Source of the DNA: Patella vulgata
Lineage: Eukaryota; Mollusca; Gastropoda; Patellidae
Direction: 5' to 3'
Assembly (NCBI RefSeq): GCF_932274485.2
Contig: NC_065884.2
Span: 59,582,546 to 59,646,545, forward strand
DNA length: 64,000 bases
The notes beneath the pieces were generated by a model. The model was not told the origin of the DNA. It saw only the letters and a program-made list of their open reading frames with translations, and ran no database searches. The position numbers and the translations under genes were made by a program. The first letter of the stretch is position 1; each line of letters starts with the position of its first letter. Of this stretch, positions 19,847 through 30,982 are shown one piece after another.

Positions 19847-21970
19847 AAACATATGTATTCATTTATTGCATCAAATGCACAAAGTTTTAATGTGGAGTGT
19901 ATGTTTGTATGTTAGTATTTATAAGTTATGAATGTGAGGTATAGACGAAATTCTTTATTCATTTAAGCTTGTTAAAAACAAATTAAACCTCAGTTTATGT
20001 TAATTAGCTATAGAGTTTGAAGAACTGTAAAATATATGTTACACTTGCCTATAAGAAATCCATATGAAATCACAAATATGATTAATTTATTTATATTTAT
20101 TTCAATATGTATTGGTTAATTTACAAGCTGTTCTGATTAGACAGCTCTTTAGACTTTAGACATGTAGCGTTTATATTAGTATTCCTTGGCGTCCTTTGAA
20201 TAGTTGTCTGTGATATCATAGAAAAACCTAAGAGATTGACATTCCATTAAAATGTTAATTTCTGTGATAGTATTAAATATGTTTTATTTAACAACATGTT
20301 GAATTGTATTGATATAATTTATAAACAATAAGATCGTAAACAAAGGGTAATATCTACACAGTTATATAATTACAAGTATTGTATTTTAATATTACAAAGT
20401 ACAAAATTGTGATCGTAAAAAGATATCTTGAAATGTATTAAACTTTTGCGAAAATGAATACAAATAACCTGAATTTGTCGTAAGTTGTATCAACTACGTA
20501 AGCTAACTATTTGCTTTGAATGTCCGCCATTAACTCCAAATATTTACGAATTTTAATAAAGAGAATATTTATATTTGATAGAATAATTCATATTTTTACA
20601 ATTGTTTTGTAAAACTTAGTGATTAATTTATGTTTATAATAAAAGAAAATTAGAAATTAAATTTTATCTTGTGTTTTTATCTTCTTCCGAGAATATTGTT
20701 GTAAAGCTTGTGGAGGAATCATAGCTTTCACTGAAAGAAAATGGAGTTTAACGTCCTACGTTTCTGCACTCTTGGACTAATGAAGACATGCATACGCCAT
20801 GCAGTGTGCTATGAAGGAAAGTTTGTCCAGACAGCTGCGCTACGGTCTACTCTTATTTCGAACTCTATCTGTCAAGGGTTCTCATCGCTCTCTCCCTCTC
20901 AACAAGAATAAAATGGGGTTTAACGTTTGGTCAACACAGCTTTTTGGTCCACTTGAGATTAAAATTTGGGTAATTTATTCTTTGTTCAAGTGTTTAATAC
21001 TTTATAGAATTTCAAATGCAAACGTTCATTTAGGTGTCCGTTAATATGTACAAGGTATGGACCCCGGGTTTTTGTGTCATCCGAACAACTAGGCAACTTA
21101 TTATTTATCAGCCCCAATGGTATTAGCTGTAGGAAATGGAGCCCATACTTACAAATTCCCCAAAATCGAAAAACCAAGAAAGACAGCAAAAGTGTCTATC
21201 ATCTTTAAATATTTGAAGGAAAACATTGACCCAATGACAGTCATTTCTACTGTGGGTGGACAAACGTAATGCGTTTATCTGAGGATGCATGTAAAAATTC
21301 GCAGTATTCTTAAATTTTATTTAAAGCAGTTGCATATTTGTATTGTAAAGAAAAAATTGATAACAATCATTTCACAAGGGCTGATCTAGTTGGGGGCGCA
21401 CGCCCTCCCCCCTCCATCCACCCGCACTTTCTCTGGATCTATGTGTCATACATTTCAGGTGTTTTAATAAACAGATTTTTAGAATTTCGTCTCTTTGTGC
21501 TGTTCATTACTTTTCGAAGATGACTGTCCCACTGCCTGTCTCTACGTGAACAATTTTCCAAGATGTCTGACTGAAAAAGTTCTATTACAATTCATTATTT
21601 TAGAACCGGACTCTTGTCTCAGATCACTGGAAATGGCATTTCCGGGCTTTTAGTTTTCGAAATTATCCAGCGATGGCAACTCTGACATCTTGTTGTGTGC
21701 GCCGTAGAAGGGCAAATAGAATTAGAAGAACACATTTTTGTTTCACGTTTCTGTATCATGTACGTAAAGGAATCCTCCCACCCCCATCCGCCCCAAAATA
21801 CAAAGATTGAAGATAACCAGAATTCGTGACACTTTTATCTGCCCCGTTCCTATTCTATAAACACTGCTCCCATGGTTGTTCCAGACGTATCTAATCTGAT
21901 AAAATTTAGCTTTCATCATTTTATATTGATCTCGATATTAGTAGCGATTTAGTCTTCCCGCCCCTGTGTG
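19847..21970. other. Unit 2 spacer
   Basis: Nearly identical to the unit 1 spacer, including the SINE-like body (20700-21190). It lacks a ~150-bp segment that unit 1 has at about 16330-16475. No gene. Confidence 0.7.
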
Positions 21971-22266
21971 CATTTCTAGGGAGAAGATCTTTCCCCGGCC
22001 GGTTGTATTTCCGACTAGGAATTTTTATGTGCATGCCGAAGAGGAAATATTGATGGAGCTCGGTTTCTTCGTATCACCCGAATGATTAGGCAACGCTTTC
22101 CCCTGAGATAAAATTATATTTGATCCGCATGTCAGTGTCATATATAAGTGACTTTTCTTGTCTCAGTCAATCATTTAATCAAATGGTTAAACGGGACAGG
22201 TTAATTATATAGAACACCACAGGATTTTATAGCAGATACAATTAATCAACAACCTTCGTTAAACAT
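21971..22266 (+). pseudogene. Orphan IL-17 promoter and leader, unit 3
   Basis: TATATAAG at 22141-22148 and the same leader phrases as the unit 2 orphan. Interrupted by the LTR fossil at 22267, resuming at 22566 to about 22650. No IL-17 coding sequence follows. Confidence 0.75.
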
Positions 22267-22565
22267 TGTAACACTATTTTAGTATAACAGAGATCAGTTT
22301 AATAAATATATGATTTATTTACATCAGGTGTATAACACATCTACATAATTACAACAGCAATACAGGTACTTAAACTAATATACAGGTACTAGACTACGAC
22401 AGAAACACATCTAACTATATTAAGTCCACCATTCAAAAGTCCACCATATTGAATTAATTAGATGTTTAATAAGATCATAGACAGTCCGTGCCTTAACAAA
22501 AGTTTATACAGAGGTGAAACGTCAATATCATATATTTGATGAAAGGTAACGATCACTATGTCACA
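22267..22565 (-). mobile_element. Solo LTR fossil, short form
   Basis: Same insertion site, ends (TGTAACA..TGTCACA), ACAT duplication and length (299 bp) as the unit 2 copy. It is therefore a co-duplicated copy rather than an independent insertion. Confidence 0.75.
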
Positions 22566-22651
22566 ACATTGGAACATCTTTAAAACCGAAGATATTCAAC
22601 ATCATCTTTTCTTTAATCCAACAGTGAAAACCTCGAGATATATTTCGATTG

Positions 22652-23090
22652 TATGGGTCACTGGTTCATCATTTGGCTCGAGATTTCTTGTAGTGCAAAT
22701 CACTTCAAGATTTTCAACATTTTCAAATTTTTTAAACACAACCATGGAGATTTTAAACATTAGTTTCATGCAACTTGTGTTGGAAGATGAACACGAGTAC
22801 AATGAAATGGTAGAACAAGGAGAAAGCCAAGAAACTGTTGGGCGAGGAAATGACTACAACCACCCCACCCATGTTTTACGAACTTCTTGAACGCACCATC
22901 CTCTTCACAAAAAAAGACGACACCAGCTACAGGGAGGCTCTGGAACCAGGGATAACGCTTGTCATCATCTGGCAACAGGAGATTCCTGCGCCCCCATGTA
23001 ATATGAATACCTGGTAGCAAGAAATATGGATTAAATTTATCAGAACGTCTCCGAGGACTGGAGCAATGTACCACAACTACGTATAAGCGA
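22652..23090 (+). pseudogene. PIF/Harbinger transposase scrap, unit 3
   Basis: Near-identical copy of the unit 2 scrap (SFMQLVLEDEHEYNEMV near 22765), carried along by the unit duplication. No catalytic region. Confidence 0.6.
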
Positions 23091-23330
23091 GTATCTCAAA
23101 TAATTGTTTAAGTTCCCAATTATATCTTTAAACCACAATTTATAATTACTTCTTGTTTATCTAGTTTTATGATTCTATTGCTCTTTTCTTACTTTTACCT
23201 CTTATGTTAGATTTACCAACGATTAAAATAATTGTCTTCTTGCCATTTACGTTATTTAAGAAACCCCAAGAAACCCCAGAAATAAGACGTGCACATTATG
23301 AAGAATTCGTGACATTGTTTCAATATCCTT
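23091..23330. other. Spacer
   Basis: AT-rich spacer matching 17761-17990. Confidence 0.6.
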
Positions 23331-23774
23331 GAATGGAATGAATGCGGAACAAGTCACGCCCCCAAATTTGATTTTAGTCAATCAGGGATGTTTAAGGTTA
23401 CGCACACTTGAAATGGATATTTTCTTCCTCTACAGATAAAAATAGATTTGATCCGTGTATATATCATATATAAATATCCTTTCTTGAATTAGTCAGTCAT
23501 TCAATCTTAAATACTTGAACAGTAGTAAGACAACAGCTGTAAGAAAACGGTTAAACGTAACAGTTGATCATATAGAATACTATAGGATTTTATATATATA
23601 CAGCAGATAATAATTAAGCAACAACCTTCGTTAAACATTGGAACATCTTTAAAACCGAAGATATTCAGCATCTTAATCATAATCCAACAGTGAAAGATCT
23701 CGAGATATATTTCGAACGTGAGTACATTGGTAACCATTTATAATATTACTTAGAAGTACAGAAGCAGCATCAAA
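23331..23774 (+). promoter_or_regulatory. Promoter and leader of IL-17 copy 3
   Basis: TATATAAA at 23467-23474, 308 bp before the ATG. GTCAATCAGGGATG lies about 85 bp upstream of it. ATG-free leader as in copy 2. Confidence 0.7.
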
Positions 23775-24356
23775 ATGTCCTTACTTAAAGTTTTGGCTTG
23801 TGTAATGATGGTGAATTTCGTCTGCTCATCACCAATTTTACTGCAAGTCATTGAGAAGACAATCGAAAGAGAAAAGAGAGATACCACGGGATGTCAAATT
23901 CCCGAGACCCTCGAACAGTTATTTGCCGAACTGAATCAGCACATCAACGTCACTCGATTCCTTATCGCCAAAGATGCTACTCAACCCGCCAGCCTAATCA
24001 CCAACGAGCTCAACAATAACGAAGTCTACATCAGCCAAAACACACATGGTAACACAAATTGCCCTGGAGCTGGGGACAGTTTCGGGCTAGACGATCCATT
24101 ATGGATTCGATCCACCTGCCCCTGGTACTACGAGTCTGAAGACCTAGGAAGCAACTACTACCCTGCTCATATTCCACAAGCTAAGTGTAAATGCAGATCA
24201 TGTATTGGCAGCAACAACAGAGACGAATGTGAAAAAGTCCGCACAAATATTCGAGTTCTGAAGAAAACAGGTTGCAAAAATGGATTTTATACTTATGAAA
24301 CAGAATTACAGGAAGGAATTAGTGTAGGATGCACATGCGCCAGACCAAGAAGTTAA
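23775..24356 (+). CDS. IL-17-like cytokine, copy 3
   Basis: 193 aa. It differs from copy 2 by only Q24 for K (ILLQVIEK) in the propeptide and F50 for L. The predicted mature products of copies 2 and 3 are thus one residue apart. All cysteines, the REKR site and the sequon are present. The spacer beyond its 3' region begins to diverge from units 1 and 2 (for example around 25180-25400), so the recent duplication that produced units 1-3 did not homogenise everything downstream. Confidence 0.93.
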   Translation: MSLLKVLACVMMVNFVCSSPILLQVIEKTIEREKRDTTGCQIPETLEQLFAELNQHINVTRFLIAKDATQPASLITNELNNNEVYISQNTHGNTNCPGAGDSFGLDDPLWIRSTCPWYYESEDLGSNYYPAHIPQAKCKCRSCIGSNNRDECEKVRTNIRVLKKTGCKNGFYTYETELQEGISVGCTCARPRS

Positions 24357-25148
24357 TCTGATTCTGTATTATTGATATTTGGTAACCGCAATTAGTTATT
24401 GCCCAGTCATTTGTCGATATTCGGCTTAATTAGTAGGTCTATTTTCAGACCATATTTTCTCTGTATTTAACTTATGCTTTATTTGTACAAATTATGTATT
24501 AATATGATTTGATGTTAATGAAATATTGAATAGCTTTTATATAATATAGTTTGTATAATTCATATTTAATTTAATTTAAGTTTTATTTTCATCAAACAGA
24601 TATAGTAATATTATAATCAACATGTTCATGTACTAATTTATTAAATTATTTTGTCCACTGCCATTTACGCATTTATATTTAACTGTACATTAATAGTGTG
24701 GTATATTATTGACTGGTTATGTTAACCAGACGTAACCATTATCCAGTTAGAATCTAAAGCTTGCAAATACATCTTAATTTATCATTAATATTATTGTATA
24801 TTATGTTAACCAGATATGACCATGATCCATTTTGTAACCATGATCCAGTTAGGATCTAAAGCTTGTAAATACATCTTAATTTATCATGCTTTTTACAATG
24901 ATTGTAACTCTCAGCCATCTCATGCGCTGCAATTATGAACCAAACAAAACGAATTTCATATCTTTTTTTTCATTGATCTAATAAAACATTATTTTCGTTA
25001 TTTATAAATTTCCGGCATGAACCAAATGCGAGGGAGTTATCATAACATATCATACCATAGCCATCTAATACATCTTTTGAAGACAAATTCTTTATTATTA
25101 TTTTATTAATAATATAAGTATTTATTTATTTGTAAATATATTATTCAT

Positions 25149-25179
<31 letters not shown>

Positions 25180-25183
25180 TTTC
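24357..25183 (+). promoter_or_regulatory. 3' region of copy 3
   Basis: Hairpins at 24388-24402 (GCAAT/ATTGC), 24436-24451 (GGTCT/AGACC) and 24713-24729 (TGT triloop). AU-rich run at 25140-25183. Confidence 0.6.
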
Positions 25184-27460
25184 ATATACGTTAATGTATT
25201 GCATCAAATGCACAAAGTTTTAATGTGGAGTGTATGTTTGTATGACAGTATTTATAAGTTATGAATGTGAGGTATATACGAAATTTTTTATTTATTTAAG
25301 CTTCTTAAAAACAAATTAAGCCTCGGTTTATGTTAATTAGCTATAGAATAAGAGGAACTGTAAAACAAATGTTACACTTGCCTATAAGAAATCCATATGA
25401 AATCGCAAATATGATCAATTTATTTATATTTATTTAAATATGTATTGGTTAATTTACAAGCTGTTCTGATTAGACAGTTCTTTAGACTTTAGACATGTAG
25501 CGTTTATATTAGTATTCCTTGACGTCCTTTGAATAGTTGTCTGTGATATCATAGAAAAACCTAAGAGATTGACATTCCATTAAAATGTTAATTTCTGTGA
25601 TAGTATTAAATATGTTTTATTTAACAACATGTTGAATTGTATTGATATCATTTATAAACAATAAGATCGTAAACAAAGGGTAATATCTACACAGTTATAT
25701 AATAACAAGTATTGTATTTTAATATTACAAAATACAAAATTGTGATCGTCAAAAGATATCTTGAAATGTATTAAACTTTTGCGAAAATGAATACAAATAA
25801 CCTGAATTTGTCGTAAGTTGTATTAACTACTTAAGCTAACTATTTGCTTTGAATGTCCGCAATTAACTCCAAATATTTACGAATTTTAATAAAGAGAATA
25901 TTTATATTTGATAGAATAATTCATATTTTTACAATTGTTTTGTAAAACTTAGTGATTAATTTATGTTTATAATAAAAGAAAATTAGAATTTAAATTTTAT
26001 CTTGTGTTTTTATCTTCTTCCGAGAATATTGTTGTAAAGCTTGTGGAGGAATCATTGCTCTTACTGAAATAAAATGGAGTTTAACGTCCTACGTTTCTGC
26101 ACTCTTGGGCTAATGAAGACAGGCATACGCCATGCAGTGTGCTATGAAGGAAAGTTTGTCCAGACAGCTGCGCTACGGTCTACTCTTATTTCGAACTCTA
26201 TCTGTCAAGGGTTCTCATCGCTCTCTCCCTCTCATCAAGAATAAAATGGGGTTTAACGTTTGGTCAACACAGCTTTTTGGTCCACTTGAGATTAAAATTT
26301 GGGTAATTTATTCTTTGTTCAAGTGTTCAATACTTTATAGAATTTCAAATGCAAACGCTCTTTTAGGTGTACGTTAATATGTACAACTAGGCAACTTATT
26401 ATTTATCAGCCCCATAGGTATTAGCTGTAGGAAATGGGGTCCATGCTTACAAATTCCCCAAAATCGAAAAAAACAAGAACGGCAGCAAGAGTGTCGATAA
26501 AGACAGAAAAAGTGTCTATAATCTTTAAATATTGGAAGGAAAACATTGACCCAATGACAGTCATTTCTATTGTAGGTGGACAAAGGTAATGCGTTTATCT
26601 GAGGATGCATGTAAAAATTCGCAGTATTCTTAAATTTTATTTAAAGCAGTTGCATATATTTATTCCAAGAAAAAATTGATTACAATCATTTTACAAGGGC
26701 GGATCTAGTTGGGGCGCACCCCATCCCCCACCCACACCTTGTCTGGATCTAGGTGTCAGGCGTTTCAGGTGTTTTAATAAACAGATTTTCAGAATTTCGT
26801 CTCTTTGTGCTGTTAATAACTTTTCGAAGATGACTGTCCCCACTGCCTGTCTCTACCTGAACAATTTTCCAAAATGTCTAACTGAAAATGTTCCATTACA
26901 AATCATTATTTTAGAACCGGACTCTTGTCTCAGATCACTGGAAATGGCATTTCCGGGCTTTTAGTTTTCGAAATTATCCAGCGATGGCAACTCTGACATC
27001 TTGTTGTGTGCGCCGTAGAAGGGCAAATAGAATTAGAAGAAAACAATTTTTTTTCACGTTTCTGTATCATGTACGTAAAGGAATCCCCCACCCCCATTCG
27101 CCCCAAAATACTTTTTGTCAAAGTATAAAATAATAACATTGCACAGTTGGACTTTTTGTCAAAGTATAAAATAATATCATTGCACAGTTGGGATAAATAT
27201 TAACAATACGATATATTAACATACATAAACGGAACGTGATTGAGGTAAAATCGACTTGAGTATTATGAAGAATGACGGACGAATCATAACCCAATACAAA
27301 GATTGAAGATAACCAGAATTCGTGACACTTTTATCTGCCCCGTTCCTATTCTATAAACACTGCTCCCATGGTTGTTCCAGACGTATCTAATCTGATAAAA
27401 TTTAGTTTTCATCATTTTATATTGATCTCGATATTAGTAGCGATTTAATCTTCCCGCCCC
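25184..27460. other. Unit 3 spacer
   Basis: Related to the unit 1 and 2 spacers but more diverged. A ~38-bp segment with TTTTTGTCAAAGTATAAAAT is duplicated in tandem at about 27112-27187. No gene. Confidence 0.65.
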
Positions 27461-27762
27461 TGTGTGCAGTGCTAGGGAGAAGATCTTTCCCCGGCCGGTT
27501 GTATTTCCGACTAGGAAGTTTTACGTGCAAGCCGAAGAGGAAACATTGATCGAACTCGGTTTCTTCGTATCACCCGAATGATTAGGCAACGCTTTCCCCT
27601 GAGATAAAATTATATTTGATCCGCATGTCAGTGCCATATATAAGTTTCTTTTCTTGTCTCAGTCAATCATTTAATCAAATGGTTAAACGGGACAGGTTAA
27701 TTATATAGAACACCACAGGATTTTATAGCAGATACAATTAAGCAACAACCTTCGTTAAACAT
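27461..27762 (+). pseudogene. Orphan IL-17 promoter and leader, unit 4
   Basis: TATATAAG at 27637-27644 and leader phrases as in units 2 and 3. Interrupted at 27763 by the LTR fossil, resuming 29141 to about 29230. Confidence 0.75.
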
Positions 27763-29140
27763 TATAACACTATTTTAGTATAACAGAGATCAGTTTAATA
27801 AATATATGATTTATTTACATCAGGTATATAACACATCATACATAATTACAACAGTAATACAGGTACTTAAACCATGGACCGTGTATAGATGGACAGGCAA
27901 CGCCCACGAAGCCTTTAGAATTCTGTCGCGTCAAAAGAGAGACCTGACAATCGTGACTAAATTAAATTAGCTCCCCTCGCGCAAATACCTGTATTAAGTT
28001 TAAAAGCAAAGAAACAGAAATCAATTCATAATATTTTTATTTATCTTGCTACTCTTTTTTTTGAAACCCATACATAGATAGACTACTAACTGATGATTGG
28101 GGTGTAAATATATCAACACATCGTCTGTTTACTTCGGACGCGCCTATGTGAATCCGAAAAAAAAAACGTCGAGTTTTTCTTAAGAACAAATCTACTAAAA
28201 CACTCTTTTAATTTTTACTTCTGCACAATTAATCATCATTCCGGACAGTATTATACCTGAATTTTATTTTCATAACTTTAATATCCTTCATACATACGGG
28301 AATTTGGAGTATTAAGCAAAACCAAAATGCTTACAAAACCTACGAAAATATTGAAATCGATAATTTCCCAATTTTCAACTGCTGCATTTGGAAATTTCAA
28401 AGTTTCAAACTGGACAAATTCGTCATTACCGGATAGGAATACTTATCAGGTTGAAAACTTACCGTGTAACTATAAGAATACTGTAAATTCCATGGAGGAG
28501 TTCGAGAAATTAATCAGTATAAAATCCCGCAATGTCAAAAATCACATCGCTTGATTTGCCGTTGACATTGAGATCTCGCCGTGTCTCGCGCGAGCGGCAG
28601 AGAATCCAACAAACGGGACTCGTTGCCTGTCCATCTATATACGGTCCATGCTTAAACTAATATACAAATACTAGACTACGACAGTAACACATCTAACTAT
28701 ATTAAGTCCACCACTCTGCCCCTCTGCCAAGGCAGCGGCTGAACTCGGGTGAGTCCATACGCCGGTCTCTGTCTCTCTGTGCCCTGTCTCTGTTCGTCTG
28801 CCTAACTGTCAGCAAACTCCGGCTTATATAGCGTATGATAACTAGGAAAAAGTGATCAGCATATGGTATTATTTATTTATCTAATTATGGTATCTGTAAC
28901 TGCACTGCGTATTTCCTTTGAAGTCATGAAGTTCTGCCGAGTGTTATACACAGATCATGTAAAGGACATATTGAATTAGTTAGATGTTTAATAAGATCAT
29001 AGGCAGTCCGTGCCTTAACAGCAGTTTACACAGAGGTGAAAGGTCAATATCATATATTATCAAAACTAGCAGAGGTCATAAAGTTCTATGTACCTTAATG
29101 GTCGTTCAATTTGATGAAAGGTAACGATCACTTTGTCACA
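27763..29140 (-). mobile_element. Solo LTR fossil, longer form, with nested transposon
   Basis: Same family and site as 16940 and 22267, with the same ACAT duplication. Without the DNA transposon nested at 27873-28650 it is about 590 bp. On the minus strand it has a TATA-like GCTATATAAGCC near 28825 and an AATAAA signal about 800 bp downstream in present coordinates, the usual order within an LTR. No internal coding region remains. It is old relative to the unit 2/3 duplication. Confidence 0.75.
27873..28650. mobile_element. 778-bp TIR transposon nested in the LTR
   Basis: 30-bp terminal inverted repeats with one mismatch begin CATGGACCGTGTATAGAT (27873-27902) and end ATATACGGTCCATG (28621-28650). 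It is flanked by a 7-bp direct repeat CTTAAAC. The empty site ACTTAAACTAATATAC survives in units 2 and 3 (near 17041 and 22370). The only frame of note is a 75-codon one at 28327-28554 with no recognisable domain, so it is non-autonomous. The superfamily is uncertain; the short target duplication and CATG tips do not match the textbook hAT CAGNG ends. Confidence 0.85.
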
Positions 29141-29229
29141 ACATTGGAACATCTTTAAAACCGAAGATATTCAACATCATCTTTTCTTTAATCCAACAGT
29201 GAAAACCTCCAGATATATTTCGATTGTGT

Positions 29230-29770
29230 GGGCTGTTTCGTCACTGGTTCATCATTTGGCTCGAGATTTATTGTAGTGCAAATCACTTCAAGATTTTCAA
29301 AATGTTCAACATTTTTAAACAGAACCATGGAGCCTTTAAACATTAGTTTCATGCAACTTGTGTTGGAAGCTGAACAAGAGTACAATGAAATGGTAGATCA
29401 AGGAGAAAGCCAAGAAACTGTTGGGTGATGAACTGACTAAAACGTGAGATAAGAATAACCGTGGGACATTATCATCAGCTGATGCTCAAGAAGTCATCTA
29501 CAACCACCCCACCCATGTTTTACGAACTTCTTGAACGCACCACCCCCTTCATAAAAAAGACGACACCAATTACAGGGAGGCCCTGGGACCAGGGATGAAG
29601 CTTCTCATCACACTGCGTCATCTAGCAACAGAGATTCCTAGTATGCCACCATGCAATATGAATACCCGGTAGAAAGAAACATGGATTGAAAACTATATCT
29701 ATCAGAACACCTCGGAGGACTGAAGCAATGTACCACAACTACGTATAAGCGAGTATCCCAAACAATTGTT
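29230..29770 (+). pseudogene. PIF/Harbinger transposase scrap, unit 4
   Basis: Longer than in units 2 and 3. It reads SFMQLVLEAEQEYNEMV, then GTLSSADAQE, HPTHVLRTS and, after frame changes, YREALGPGMKLLITLRHLAT. This resembles the conserved N-terminal block of HARBI1-type proteins. The GTLSSAD segment is missing from units 2 and 3, so unit 4 preserves an earlier state. Confidence 0.65.
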
Positions 29771-29901
29771 TAAATTCCCCAATTATATGATTTAAAATCT
29801 AATTTATAATTACTTCTTGTTTATCTAGTTTATACATATGATTCTATTGCTCTTTTGTTACTTATACTTCTTATGTTTGATAATATACTTTACCAACGAT
29901 T

Positions 29902-30039
29902 AAAACAGCTTTATCACCCAATAATACATTCTACAGTAGATATCGCTTGTGTGATAAATTTCATAATCATAAAACAGCTTTATCACCCAATAATACATTC
30001 TACAGTAGATATCGCTTGTGTGATAAATTTCATAATCTA
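29902..30039. repeat. 69-bp tandem duplication
   Basis: AAAACAGCTTTATCACCC at 29902 and again at 29971, two nearly identical units. The GTGATAAA/TTTATCAC words within a unit are inverted relative to each other. It forms the left part of a unit-4-specific insertion. Confidence 0.85.
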
Positions 30040-30430
30040 CTGCGATATCTCCTTTACATGAATTTGATTGGTCAGTTAAAAAGCAACTACATTTTTGTAT
30101 TTTCAAAGAACAGTTCATTCTTTATTGGGTCAATACAAAGGACTTTGCAATGGTTGAATTGCTGTCAAAAAATAATGTATCACTACGTCCTAATGTAATC
30201 AGGTTCAGTAAAAGTGAAGTCTATAGCAAATGATTACATTTATTTATTTGTGCACGTAAGAAAGGATTGGGTGATAAATAAAATCTCTTACTCGTCTTTT
30301 TTGATATCAAAAAATATAAAGACTCGTTGATAAGGTAAAAAAAAAACCAATCGGCAAAGCCTCGTTTTTTGTTACTTTATAATCTTGTACTGATATTTTT
30401 TGATATCAAAAAAGACTCATAGGAGATTCT
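29907..30430. mobile_element. Unit-4-specific insertion with GATATC palindromes
   Basis: About 520 bp absent from the matching place in units 2, 3 and 6, where GATTAAAA runs straight into TGTCTTCTTG. It contains two 18-bp perfect palindromes TTTTTTGATATCAAAAAA (30297-30314 and 30396-30413), extended into 23-bp inverted repeats by GTC/GAC. No coding sequence and no clear target duplication. Confidence 0.6.
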
Positions 30431-30519
30431 CTATGTCTTCTTGCCATTTAAGTTATTTAAGAAACCCCAAGAAACCCCCGAAATAAGACTGGCACATTAT
30501 GAAGAATTCGTGACATTTT

Positions 30520-30982
30520 TTATTTCAATTTCCAACTCCCTTACCCTTGAATAGAATGATTCCGAAACAAATCACGCCCCACAATTTTGATTTTAGCCAA
30601 TCAGGAATGTTTAAGGTTACTTACACTTGAAATGGATATACTTCCTCTAAAGACAAAAATAGATGTGATCCGTGTATCTATCATATATAAGTGTCCTTTC
30701 TTGAATCAGTCAGTCGTTCAATCTTAGATACTTGAACAGTAACAAGACAACAACTGTAAGCAAACGGTTAAGCGGGATAGTTAAATATATAGAACACCAT
30801 AGGATTTATAGCAGATAATAATTAACCACGAACCTTCGTTAAACATTGGAACATCTTTAAAACCGAAGATATTCAAAATCTTAATCATAATCCAACAGTG
30901 AAAGAACTCGAGATATATTCCGACCGTGAGTACATTGGTAACCATTTATAATATTATTTAGAAGTTCAGAAGCAGCATCAAA
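30520..30982 (+). promoter_or_regulatory. Promoter and leader of IL-17 copy 4
   Basis: A consensus CCAAT box (GCCAATCAGG, 30596-30605) lies about 85 bp before TATATAAG (30684-30691), 299 bp from the ATG. Copies 2, 3, 6, 7 and 8 have TCAAT here. ATG-free leader; GTGAGTACATTGG near 30925 and ATTATTTAGAAG near 30953. Confidence 0.7.
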
